Source of the DNA: an uncultured Collinsella sp.
Lineage (GTDB): Bacteria; Actinomycetota; Coriobacteriia; Coriobacteriales; Coriobacteriaceae
DNA length: 21,837 bases
Assembly: GCA_900752545.1 (NCBI GenBank)
Contig: CAADVS010000057.1
Coordinates: forward strand, 1 to 21,837
Direction of reading: 5' to 3'
Shown here: one piece after another, positions 6,916 to 15,239 of the stretch
How positions within the stretch are numbered: position 1 is the first letter of the stretch
Layout of the letters: the number at the start of each line of letters is the position of its first letter
Translations under genes and position numbers: made by a program
Notes under the pieces: model-generated
Told to the model about the DNA's origin: nothing
The model's input: the letters and a program-made list of their open reading frames with translations, nothing else
Database searches by the model: none

Positions 6916-9900
6916 ATGTACGTTCCACACCCCCGTATCCGTAGGCTGTCGAAAATCCCGCTTGTTGGGACGGCGGCGCTTGCTGCGTTGATCGCCACGA
7001 GCGTCGCCTGCTTCACGGCCACGCCCCAGGTTGCCCAGGCGGCAGACGCGCCCGCAATCACCGATATGACCGAGCAGGATTATCAAGCCCTGGGTCTGGG
7101 CACGAGCGAGGACATTCCGGCCGATACCGTTGGCCCCTATTCCACTGATACCCCCACGACGTTTGCCACGCGCAGCGAGGTCTATATGGCAGCTAACGGT
7201 AGCCATGGCAATCGCTACACTCTGCGCGACAAGCTCGAGAACGTCGAGCGCGGTGACATTGGCGGCAGCAGCAAACTCACCGATGGCTATGGAAGTGTGT
7301 GGGGCGCCGCAAAGTTCTGGCAAAACGTCAACAACTTCGATACGAACAGCGATCTCTACAAGCATAGCGACTACGGTGGCGGCACCTGGTCGTACCTAAG
7401 CAACAATGAGTCCTCAACAGTACTCGCCAACGACAACAACGGTTTCTCGGGCATTCACGCCACGAGTGTTGAGTTCTGCAGCGACGCCAGCACGGGCAAA
7501 AAGAGCCGCGTTGCCGAGCTCCGTGCCTACGGCGACAGTTCCTCCACGACGATTGACGGCAAGTCATACGCCGGAAAGGTTGAGCTGGTCCTCTACTCGT
7601 TTAGCAACGGGCGTACGCGCACTCTCGACACACACCTGCCGGTGACGGTCAACACTAATATGATGTACGAAGGCCGTTTTAAGTACCTGGATGCCGGTTA
7701 CCTGCAAGAGCACGACGCCGTCTTTGATGTCGAGGCGGGCGATGTCGATGGCGACGGCGTCGACGAGCTTTTTGTCTACGCGGGCTGCTATGTCGACGAG
7801 AACGGCGTGCGCAAGGCTGTAGTCGACATGTATGACTTGGAGGGCGGCAACTGGAAGCAAAGCGTCGTCAAGATCGATGCCGGTAACGCCGCGGACTACA
7901 CCACGCACAACAAGGGCGGGAACGACTCCTGGACGCAGCTTCAGTCAGCTCCTGTCGTTTCGCTAGCGGCCGGCGACCTCGATCGCGATTTTTGCGATGA
8001 CCTCGCCATCGTGGTCTCGGCACCCTACGGCAAGAAGAATATTGATAAGTCGACGCATTGCGAGCTGTTTTCGTGGGATGCATCCAAGGGTGCGCTCGTC
8101 CATGTCGATGCTCTGGGCGACGCGGGCGCAATCTCCCTCTCCGCGAACGGCAAGACCATGGTCGCTGCGAATGCGACGTTCGGCACGTTTGCCGCCTACG
8201 ATGAAGAAGGAAAGAAGACGGGTGAAACCGTCACGGGCCTTATTCTTGCGGGCTATGACTGGCAACGCAGCGCTTTTGATTACGGCGCTTCTGACGGCAG
8301 CAAGGGGCTGTGCGGCGCGCTGTACCGCTACGCGTATTTTGACTCGGAGTCTGGCGAGTTCAAGCTTTCCGATTGTAAGGAATACAGAGACGGGCTCCTC
8401 GCCTCCTATGGGCTGATGCATGTGCCCAATAGCGCATGGAAGGATAGCGCTCAGGATAAGCGCTATCCGTGCACCTTGGCGCCTATTGCCCTTGCCACTG
8501 CCAACCTTGACGGCCTGTCCGAGCAGCTGGCGGTTGACGAGGTGCTCGTGGGCGGCGATGTGTTCCGCGACTTTGCCTGCAACACGGCGCAGAGCGGGGC
8601 TCAGGGCTTGGGGTCCATGGTCGGAACCATGAGCATGAGCGGTCAGCAATACAACAGCAGCAACAAGCATGACCACAAGGGTATAGAACAGGTGTGGATC
8701 AGCGACGTCAAGGCGGGCAGCGTCTCGGGTTCGGACCGCTATAACGAGAGCTTTATCGCCGTGGTGGGCAAGCACCGCGACGAGGACCTGCGCAAGAACG
8801 ATGACTACTATTGGATGACCGCCTCGCATTTTTCGCTCGACGAGAACGGAAAGGTGCGCCGCGGCGAGGAGCAGGTGATTAGCGAGAGCAACCGTCGCAG
8901 CACTACCTACGGCACATTTATCTCGCTCGCGCTGCCCGATGTCGACAACGACAGCGTCAAGATCACGTACAAGGACCGCTACAAGGTCTATACCAACCCG
9001 CGCGTGCTTGCCGTGCTGCAGGATGCGCCCTATGTTGAGGATCTGGAGCAGGCATACGGCTATCTGGTGTTGGGCGGCACGTCATACGGAGAGGAAAAGG
9101 GCACGGGGACATCCCAGGGCTATACCATTGGCGCCGAGTTGGGCGTTGCCGTCGAGGTGCAGACCGGTCCGCCCCTGGTCGCGATGAATGCTTCAGTCGA
9201 TTTTGCCGCCGAGGGATGCTATGACTACCGGAGCGAGCGCACGGTCAGCGCAAGCGTAAGCTATGAGTCGCATGCCGGCGAGGGTGACAAGGCCGTGCTC
9301 TACACGATTCCGATGGTCTATTACGAGTATGAGATCGAAAATGAGGAAACTGGTGGCAAGGGCGTGATGGCGGCGCCCGTGTCGCTCGGCGCGCAGACCT
9401 CGGTCGTTAATGTCGAGGCCTATGACCGCATTGCCAAACAGCACAATATGACGCCGCTCAGCTACTTTTTGACCAACCGGTCGGGAGAACCCGGAACCTA
9501 TCAAACGACGCTCAACGGCGAGACTCCCGTTGGGGATTCCTTTGGCCTGGGCAAGCCTGGCGTAACGCGCGCCTACACGCACGATGGGTTTAACGGCGCC
9601 GCCGCGCAGTCGGGGGCGAGCATTGAGCAGACCATCGAAGTCGAGGAGGGCAAGGAGCAGGAGCTCGAGCTCGGCTTGACGCTGAACGGCAGCGTTGTCA
9701 TGGGCGCGAAGCTCGCAAAGCACGAGTTGTTTGGCGGCCTGTGCTTTGGTGCCAACGCCGGCTTTACTACGGGTAACTCCTCGAGTGAATCGACCGAATA
9801 CGGCGGCACCGTCGACAACCTGCCCGAGGCCGCGCAGGGCAAGTACGGTTTTGTGTGGCGTCTGGGCGTCAACGCGGTGGATGTCGACAAGTTCGAGGCA

Positions 9901-11004
9901 GACTCGGGCGACAAGCTCGGCACCAAGGACACCGACCAGTTCTGGATCGTGGGCTATGACGTTAAGGACGTCGAGATGCCCGACGCGCCGGCCGTGACGG
10001 GCTTTACGGCAAACGCCGTCGATTCGACCAGCGTTACGTTTAGCTGGGACGATGTACTCGCAAACAAGAGTGGCTTTAGCTACGGCGTGGGCATGCTGCA
10101 GAGCAATGCGGCGGATGCGGTCGTCAATAGCTGGAAGATTGCCGACAACACGCAGACCTCGCTCAAGTGGGATGGGCTGCAGCCCAATACGGAGTATCGA
10201 TTCGCCATCGCCGCCGTTAAGAATGGATCCACGACCGAAACAGGTATTCGCTCGGCAATCATCACGGTCAAGACCATGCCCGATGGCATGACGATGACCG
10301 TGAGCGGACCTGCGGCGGATGCTGCGGAGGGGTCGGATCTTGGATACGACTCTTCGGTTGAGCGCGCGGCGGGAAGCCACCTGACGCTCTCGGCGATTGG
10401 CCATGTGAAGCAACTCGGTGCCGACGATAGCGAAACAGGGCTGGCACCGACCTATATGTGGTACCGCAAGGGCCGCGGCGAGACAGAGTTTAAGCTCGTG
10501 GGTGCCGATGGCAACCTCGCGGCTGGAACGGCCTCAAAGCTCGAGATTGACCTGACCGCAGACGATGACGGTGCGCAGTATTACTGCCACGTGGGATACA
10601 ACGACGTGGGCCTCGACACCGGCACGACGCTCGTGAATATCGAGGCCGAGGAGACGGCGCCCACAACGGTGAACGCCACCCCGATCCGCACGCGCCGCCT
10701 GTTCTCACAGGCAAGTGCGGGCGCCAAGAAGTTCCTGGACCATACGCTGGTAAACACCGCCGGCCCAACCGATTCCGAAGGCTCAAAGGACCCCGAGACT
10801 CCTGAGACCCCGACGAACCCGGACAAGCCCAAGTCCGACAACGGAGCTAAGATCGACACCAAGGTCAAGACTACGACCACAGCGAAGAACCTCGCAAACA
10901 CCGGCGACCAAACATTCGCCCTAGTCGCCACCGCAGCAGCAGCGGGGGCAACGCTCGTAGTGATAGCCCTCATCATGCTGATCAAGCGCCGCAAGACCCA
11001 CTAG
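6916..11004 (+). CDS. giant sortase-anchored surface protein with FG-GAP-like, FN3-like and Ig-like segments
   Basis: This 1362-residue secreted protein has a signal peptide 1-42 (basic RIRRLSK, hydrophobic core, cleavage after VAQA). FG-GAP/VCBS-like acidic loops occur at 276-284 (DVDGDGVDE), 354-362 (DLDRDFCDD), about 530 and about 675 (DVDNDS). These suggest a calcium-bound beta-propeller-like N-terminal half. Residues about 750-1010 are rich in alternating polar and small residues and match nothing I recognise. An FN3-like domain (about 1022-1122), an Ig-like segment (about 1153-1245, ending near YYCHVGY), a Pro/Thr linker and the sorting signal LANTGD (1326-1331) with hydrophobic segment and RRK tail follow. 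ATG 6916 is preferred over 6859: GCGAGG sits 6 bases upstream and it starts the signal peptide cleanly. The likely role is adhesion or ligand binding at the cell wall. Repeat arrays lie on both sides, and a terminator follows at 11031. Confidence 0.88.
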   Translation: MYVPHPRIRRLSKIPLVGTAALAALIATSVACFTATPQVAQAADAPAITDMTEQDYQALGLGTSEDIPADTVGPYSTDTPTTFATRSEVYMAANGSHGNRYTLRDKLENVERGDIGGSSKLTDGYGSVWGAAKFWQNVNNFDTNSDLYKHSDYGGGTWSYLSNNESSTVLANDNNGFSGIHATSVEFCSDASTGKKSRVAELRAYGDSSSTTIDGKSYAGKVELVLYSFSNGRTRTLDTHLPVTVNTNMMYEGRFKYLDAGYLQEHDAVFDVEAGDVDGDGVDELFVYAGCYVDENGVRKAVVDMYDLEGGNWKQSVVKIDAGNAADYTTHNKGGNDSWTQLQSAPVVSLAAGDLDRDFCDDLAIVVSAPYGKKNIDKSTHCELFSWDASKGALVHVDALGDAGAISLSANGKTMVAANATFGTFAAYDEEGKKTGETVTGLILAGYDWQRSAFDYGASDGSKGLCGALYRYAYFDSESGEFKLSDCKEYRDGLLASYGLMHVPNSAWKDSAQDKRYPCTLAPIALATANLDGLSEQLAVDEVLVGGDVFRDFACNTAQSGAQGLGSMVGTMSMSGQQYNSSNKHDHKGIEQVWISDVKAGSVSGSDRYNESFIAVVGKHRDEDLRKNDDYYWMTASHFSLDENGKVRRGEEQVISESNRRSTTYGTFISLALPDVDNDSVKITYKDRYKVYTNPRVLAVLQDAPYVEDLEQAYGYLVLGGTSYGEEKGTGTSQGYTIGAELGVAVEVQTGPPLVAMNASVDFAAEGCYDYRSERTVSASVSYESHAGEGDKAVLYTIPMVYYEYEIENEETGGKGVMAAPVSLGAQTSVVNVEAYDRIAKQHNMTPLSYFLTNRSGEPGTYQTTLNGETPVGDSFGLGKPGVTRAYTHDGFNGAAAQSGASIEQTIEVEEGKEQELELGLTLNGSVVMGAKLAKHELFGGLCFGANAGFTTGNSSSESTEYGGTVDNLPEAAQGKYGFVWRLGVNAVDVDKFEADSGDKLGTKDTDQFWIVGYDVKDVEMPDAPAVTGFTANAVDSTSVTFSWDDVLANKSGFSYGVGMLQSNAADAVVNSWKIADNTQTSLKWDGLQPNTEYRFAIAAVKNGSTTETGIRSAIITVKTMPDGMTMTVSGPAADAAEGSDLGYDSSVERAAGSHLTLSAIGHVKQLGADDSETGLAPTYMWYRKGRGETEFKLVGADGNLAAGTASKLEIDLTADDDGAQYYCHVGYNDVGLDTGTTLVNIEAEETAPTTVNATPIRTRRLFSQASAGAKKFLDHTLVNTAGPTDSEGSKDPETPETPTNPDKPKSDNGAKIDTKVKTTTTAKNLANTGDQTFALVATAAAAGATLVVIALIMLIKRRKTH

Positions 11005-11030
11005 TAGCCAGTCGAACATATCGACAACCC

Positions 11031-11070
11031 AAAAACCCGGGTAGCCAAAAAACAGGCAACCCGGGTTTTC
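11031..11070 (+). terminator. terminator of the giant surface-protein gene
   Basis: An 11-bp perfect stem (11032-11042 with 11059-11069, aaaacccgggt against acccgggtttt) has a 16-nt loop and ends in a T run, 27 bases past the stop codon. The A run on the left side would let it work on the other strand too. Confidence 0.8.
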
Positions 11071-11092
11071 TGTTGAGTGGAGACTCCGCAAG

Positions 11093-11447
11093 CGGAAACT
11101 GCATCCCACAATTAGCGCCCGGAACGGGACACATTTTCCGTCAAGCCCTCATCCGGAAAATCCATCCCAGTTTGAGCGCCCAGACCGGGACGCACTTTCC
11201 CAAAGGGTCCTCAACGGGAAACTGCGTCCCATAATTAGGCCGAGAAATGGGATGAACTTTCCCAATGAGAGCCAACCGGAAACCACGTCCCAGAATCAGC
11301 CCCCAAAGTGGGACGCACTTTCCCAACGAGCCTCAACCGGAAAATACATCCCGGAATCCAGCTGAATAGTGGGACACACTTTCCCAATCGGCTCCCAAGC
11401 GGAAACTGCATCCCATTCCAGACAAGAATTCCGGGACACACTTTCCG
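11093..11447. repeat. array 2: six ~62-bp palindromic repeat units
   Basis: Units begin at 11093, 11154, 11215, 11277, 11338 and 11400 (spacing 61-62 bp). They have the same unit structure as array 1: GGAAANTGCATCCCA, spacer, TGGGACGCACTTTCC, linker. Spacers such as gaatcagcccccaaag closely match those in array 1. Because each unit is nearly palindromic, overall orientation can only be judged from spacers and linkers; by that measure (the AATGAG linker) it runs the same way as array 1. It ends directly against a truncated copy of the hairpin-element core. Confidence 0.9.
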
Positions 11448-11451
11448 CAAA

Positions 11452-11478
11452 CAAAGAAGGCCACATAACGTGGCCTTC
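11452..11478 (-). repeat. truncated third copy of the hairpin-element core
   Basis: This has the same inner hairpin as in the elements at 6156 and 11533 (caaagaaggccac, a 5-nt loop, gtggccttc), but the loop reads ATAAC and the rest of the core is missing. It sits 5 bases past the last repeat unit of array 2, in the same orientation as the intact copy at 11533-11662. Confidence 0.65.
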
Positions 11479-11532
11479 AACTTATATATGTTCGGCGATA
11501 CACCCAAGACAAGCCACGCCCCAACATCAGGG

Positions 11533-11662
11533 CGTCTGTCCAGGCGGAGGCATATAAGGTTCATCGCGAGTTCCGCACGCAAAGAAGGCCACTTAATGTG
11601 GCCTTCGTCTTGCGCAGGACTGTCCGAGCAGGGAACCTTATATGCCTCCGCCTGGACAGACG
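11533..11662 (-). repeat. hairpin element, copy 2 (conserved core, private arms)
   Basis: Arms at 11533-11562 and 11633-11662 are perfectly complementary over 30 bp. The 78-nt middle contains, on the minus strand, 65 nt identical to the core of the copy at 6156-6286. The only core differences lie in the short stretch just after gttccctgctc. The arm sequence is unrelated to that of copy 1 yet keeps full pairing. It lies in the convergent gap between the giant surface gene and the LtaS-like gene, so it could also stop transcription from both sides. Confidence 0.88.
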
Positions 11663-11689
11663 TTTCAGTTGTGGCTCAGCAGCTAGCGG

Positions 11690-13990
11690 CTACTTAATCT
11701 TGGTCGTGCCCGGCGCCAGGTTGGGGTCGGTCTCGTTGGCCTCGGTCTGGAAGTGCTCGGTGTACACGTTCTTGCCGTCGCGGAACATCTCGTAGTATTG
11801 CATCTTGGCGTAATCCTCGCGCGCCTTGGTTGCGGCAGCGGCAGCGGCGTCGTCACCGGTGACGTTGGAGGAGAGCGCCCAGCGCAGGCTGGCGTCCTCG
11901 TAGCCCACGGAGTTGATAGCGGGCAGCGACTCGCGCAGCGTCATGTGCGCCTTCTGATAGTCGGTCAGCGGTGCGCCGATCAGCTGCATCAGCTGCGTGG
12001 ACAGGTAGTTGGTGGACAGGTCGTCGACCTCGCTTGTCTGGTCGCAGCCGGCAACGTCGTAGTTGGCCCAGATGATGTAATCGGTCTGCCACAGGCGCTC
12101 CTGATGCGTGGCGTCGTCCTCGCCGGTAAACCACTTATCGTTGAACTTGGACGGGAAGAACGGCTGGTGGTCGCCCCAGAACACCACGACCACCTTACGG
12201 TCGAGCTTGCTCAGGGCGTTGAGGAAGTAGCGAAGCGCCTGGTCGGACTGCTCGATGCACGAGACATACTCGTCGACATCGGAGAGCGTGCCGTCCTCGA
12301 CGGTCTTGGTGTCCAGGTCGGTCGTGTCGATGTTCAGATGCATCTGCTTGTCGACCGGAAGCAGGCCCGTGTCGTAGCCCGAGTGGTTCTGCATGGTCAC
12401 GTCGAAGATAAACTGAGGATCGGCGTTCTGGTCGAGCAGCTCAAGAATCTTGTCGTAGGTCGCCTGGTCGGTCACCATGCCACGCAGGGTGTCGGCTCCC
12501 TGGAAGTCGTTGATGGACAGGAACTGGTCAAAGCCAAAGTCCTTGTACACGTTCTCGCGGTTCCAGTTGGTCGCGTGGTTGGGGTGCATGGCGGTGGTGG
12601 AATATCCGAGCGACTTGAACTGCTCTGCCAGGTTCCCGGTCGTTTCCATGTTGTAGATGGTGTAGGGGTACACGCCCGAGCCCAGGTTGGCCATGGAGTT
12701 GCCGGTCATAAACTCAAACTCGGTATTGGCGGTGCCGCCGCCGTAGGCGCTCACGTAGAGCTTGCCGCGGCTGAGGCAGTTGGACAGGCTCTTAAAGTAC
12801 TGCGGACCCTCGTAGCCGGCGCGCATGTTCTGGTAGATCGACAGATCCGAGAACGTCTCGTTCATGATGGCGATGACCGTGGGCTTCTCGCTGTCGAACT
12901 GCTCCTGGGCGGCGGCGCGCTCGTCGCTCTTGGCCGCGTCGGACTTGTCGTAGGCCTTGGCGTACTTTTTGAGCGTGGCCTTGGCATCGTCGACGGAGTA
13001 GTCGGCGGGTTTGGGCGGCTTGATGGACTGTGCCGCACTAATAAAGGCAGGCAGGTAGCCCTCGCGCCAGTAGCTCTCGAGCGGACGCCAGGTGTAGACG
13101 GTGATGCCGAGAGTGTTGTAGTAGTCGATGAGCGTAACATGCGCGGTCACACCGCCCAGGCACAGCACGGCCACGAGCAGGTTGGTGAGCAGCATGCGCT
13201 TGGCGTTGGCGGCGCCCTTCTGACGGTGCGGTGCCACCAGGCCAGCGTACTCGCACAGCAGCATGGCGATGGCGGTAAAGCCCATGGACAGCACGCAGAA
13301 CAGCGAGATGGAGAAGGTGTAGCCGGTGCCGGCGACCGCGGCGGCGGTGGAGATGGCCGAAAGGTCGCCCGGCTGGATGGGCATGGATTTAAACGTGATA
13401 ACGAAGAACTCGGCAATGCCCAGGACAAAGAGGGCAAAGGCCAAGACCGCGGGGGCTGCGCCGTGGCGCTGGAACAGGAAGAACAGGCCGACCATGAGCG
13501 TGGTGATGATGGCCCATTCGAGCAGGATGCACAGGGGGTAGACCCAGGTAAAGTCGTGGTTGGACGAGACCTCCATGCCCAGCAGCGCAAAGACGCCGGC
13601 GAGCAGCAGGCACAGGACGGCGGCGACGAGCGGTTTGCCCACAAAGGCGCCGCGCAGGCGGGCGAGCTTGCCGGTGGGGGCGGGGGCGTTGGGCCCGGCG
13701 AACGCAAAGACGCGCGGGGCGATGCGGTCGCGGGCGATGCTGGCCCAAGCGCAGCCGGTGAGGATGGCGTTGGTCAGGATGAGCATCACAAAGGCGAGCG
13801 GCTCGTTTTGCGCGACAAGGCCAATAGCGCCCCAGACGGTCAAAAAGAGCTGGAACAGGCCGAAGGCGACGCTCCAGGCGAAGGCGCCCTTGGCAACGGT
13901 GCCCGACTGAGCGCGAATGGCCTTGGCTTCGCGCAAAACAAGGTAGACGGTCGCCGCAAGACCGACGAGCGAGATGGCGGCAGCGAACAT
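11690..13990 (-). CDS. LtaS/MdoB-like phosphoglycerol transferase (sulfatase-fold membrane enzyme)
   Basis: This polytopic membrane protein of 766 residues has about eight hydrophobic helices in the first 290 residues, then an extracellular sulfatase-like domain. Features of the lipoteichoic acid synthase family are visible: a metal-binding glutamate in MNETF (Glu378), the catalytic threonine in GGGTANTEFE (Thr420), a histidine in TMQNHSGY, and the metal-binding pair in WGDHQP (Asp607-His608). Family members transfer glycerol phosphate from phosphatidylglycerol to a glycolipid or glycan outside the membrane. The acceptor here is unknown, and the long membrane domain is larger than the five helices of LtaS. 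ATG 13990 is chosen over GTG 14005 because TGAGGAG ends 7 bases before it. It is transcribed toward the giant surface gene, with hairpin copy 2 in the gap. Confidence 0.88.
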   Translation of the reverse strand: MFAAAISLVGLAATVYLVLREAKAIRAQSGTVAKGAFAWSVAFGLFQLFLTVWGAIGLVAQNEPLAFVMLILTNAILTGCAWASIARDRIAPRVFAFAGPNAPAPTGKLARLRGAFVGKPLVAAVLCLLLAGVFALLGMEVSSNHDFTWVYPLCILLEWAIITTLMVGLFFLFQRHGAAPAVLAFALFVLGIAEFFVITFKSMPIQPGDLSAISTAAAVAGTGYTFSISLFCVLSMGFTAIAMLLCEYAGLVAPHRQKGAANAKRMLLTNLLVAVLCLGGVTAHVTLIDYYNTLGITVYTWRPLESYWREGYLPAFISAAQSIKPPKPADYSVDDAKATLKKYAKAYDKSDAAKSDERAAAQEQFDSEKPTVIAIMNETFSDLSIYQNMRAGYEGPQYFKSLSNCLSRGKLYVSAYGGGTANTEFEFMTGNSMANLGSGVYPYTIYNMETTGNLAEQFKSLGYSTTAMHPNHATNWNRENVYKDFGFDQFLSINDFQGADTLRGMVTDQATYDKILELLDQNADPQFIFDVTMQNHSGYDTGLLPVDKQMHLNIDTTDLDTKTVEDGTLSDVDEYVSCIEQSDQALRYFLNALSKLDRKVVVVFWGDHQPFFPSKFNDKWFTGEDDATHQERLWQTDYIIWANYDVAGCDQTSEVDDLSTNYLSTQLMQLIGAPLTDYQKAHMTLRESLPAINSVGYEDASLRWALSSNVTGDDAAAAAATKAREDYAKMQYYEMFRDGKNVYTEHFQTEANETDPNLAPGTTKIK

Positions 13991-14204
13991 GCTGAGACTC
14001 CTCACAAACTTAAAACCTACGAAAGCGGGGGTTTACCCGATTGTTACCTAAATATGCGCTGCATTTGCGGGCTGCGCACAACAACCAGCCATATTAACGC
14101 GCATGTGCGGCGGTGTGGCGCAATGTAGTGGTGACCTGCGCGATAATGGACGGGAATTACACGGAAACGTAAAGGCTTCTTAAAGAATTGGCGAGGATAG
14201 AGCT

Positions 14205-15080
14205 ATGGGCGATCAGGTTTGTATGACGGGTGCCGAGTGCTGCGACGGAGCTGCGGGCGTGGATGCGAACGGTTATCCGGTCGAGACCACGGGCAATGCG
14301 GTGCTGGACACGTTGGAGCACCGTTCCTCCACGCGTGCCTTCGCGCGTGATGACGACGATCGTCCCGTGGCGATGACCGACGAGCGGCGGGCGGCGATTC
14401 TGCATGCGGCGAGCCGTGCGCCGTCGGCAGGCGCCATGATGATGTATTCCATCGTGAGCATTCGCGAGCAGGCTACGCTGGATCGTCTGGCCGACCTGTG
14501 CGACCACCAGCCCATGATCGCCAAGGCGCCCTGGGCACTCATATTTGTGGTCGATTATGCCAAGTGGATCGATCTGTTTGAGCACGTGGGCTGCTTTGAG
14601 CCCGAGTTTGTCGAGCGCACGGGTAAGGCGCCCCGCCGCGCGCCGGGTTTGGGCGACTTTGCCATCGCGGCCCAGGACGCCGTGATCGCCGCGCAAAACG
14701 CCGTGGTTGCCGCCGAGGCTCTGGGCTTGGGGAGCTGCTATATCGGTGATATCGTCGAGAATGCCGAGGAAGTTGCCGAGCTGCTCGATCTGCCGCCCTA
14801 TACCATGCCGCTGTCGATGCTCATCATCGGCACGCCCCGTAAGGAGCGCCCGGCGATCGCGCATCCCGTGGTGAACCTGGTGCACGAGGAGCGCTACTGC
14901 CGCGCCGATGCTGCGACCATGGACGCGCAGGTGGCCGAGATGGACGCGATGTTTCGCCCGCATGCCCGCGAGGTGGGCGAGCGCGTGGTGGATATCTACA
15001 CCCGCAAACACACTAGTCCCTTTATGGCCGAGATGAGCCGCTCCATGGAGTGGTGGTTCAAAAACTGGCTCGGAAAATGA
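14205..15080 (+). CDS. nitroreductase-family FMN oxidoreductase
   Basis: This 291-residue flavoprotein belongs to the nitroreductase superfamily, whose members usually use NAD(P)H to reduce nitro compounds, quinones or flavins. The FMN-binding start (LEHRSSTRAF, about 40-49) and the following APSAGAMM segment (about 75-82) are typical. The central AQNAVVAAEALGLGSCYIGDI segment matches the region that contacts the flavin phosphate. The C-terminal 60 residues form a longer tail than in minimal members, ending MEWWFKNWLGK. ATG 14205 has GAGG 8 bases upstream. It is divergent from the LtaS-like gene across a 214-base gap and is not obviously linked to its neighbours. The substrate cannot be told from sequence. 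Confidence 0.88.
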   Translation: MGDQVCMTGAECCDGAAGVDANGYPVETTGNAVLDTLEHRSSTRAFARDDDDRPVAMTDERRAAILHAASRAPSAGAMMMYSIVSIREQATLDRLADLCDHQPMIAKAPWALIFVVDYAKWIDLFEHVGCFEPEFVERTGKAPRRAPGLGDFAIAAQDAVIAAQNAVVAAEALGLGSCYIGDIVENAEEVAELLDLPPYTMPLSMLIIGTPRKERPAIAHPVVNLVHEERYCRADAATMDAQVAEMDAMFRPHAREVGERVVDIYTRKHTSPFMAEMSRSMEWWFKNWLGK

Positions 15081-15083
15081 CAG

Positions 15084-15114
15084 ATGAGGCAAAGGGACAG
15101 TCCCTTTGTCGCAT
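15084..15114. terminator. short palindrome after the nitroreductase gene
   Basis: This 31-nt near-palindrome, centred on gggacAgtccc, pairs at 13 of 15 positions. It lies 3 bases past the stop codon. It lacks a T run, so termination is uncertain. It shares the caaaggg...ccctttgt look of the hairpin at 17571-17607 and may belong to the same small repeat family. Confidence 0.4.
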
Positions 15115-15198
15115 TCCATATCGCCGTAGTGGCCTAAAGGCCGTATAAATGTTTATCTAGCTGGGAAAACGGTGCCGTGCAAGCGCAGGTCGATTACC

Positions 15199-15204
15199 TA
15201 TAAT
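15199..15204 (+). promoter_or_regulatory. possible -10 box of the kup gene
   Basis: A perfect TATAAT lies 36 bases before the chosen kup start. Only a weak -35 match (near 15176-15181) can be found. I looked for a structured leader such as a cyclic-di-AMP riboswitch in the 160-base gap and saw none. Confidence 0.4.
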
Positions 15205-15239
15205 CCCTTCGAACATTAAAGTTGGGAGGAAACCGGCTT

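Noticed and set aside
11753..14128. 791-codon open frame opposite the LtaS-like gene
   Set aside because: It is Gly/Val/Arg-rich with no domain or start signal. The minus strand carries the catalytic motifs of the sulfatase-fold family.
15081..15239. Cyclic-di-AMP or other riboswitch before kup
   Set aside because: Only a short palindrome and a TATAAT box are visible. None of the conserved blocks I would expect for such a leader could be found by eye.
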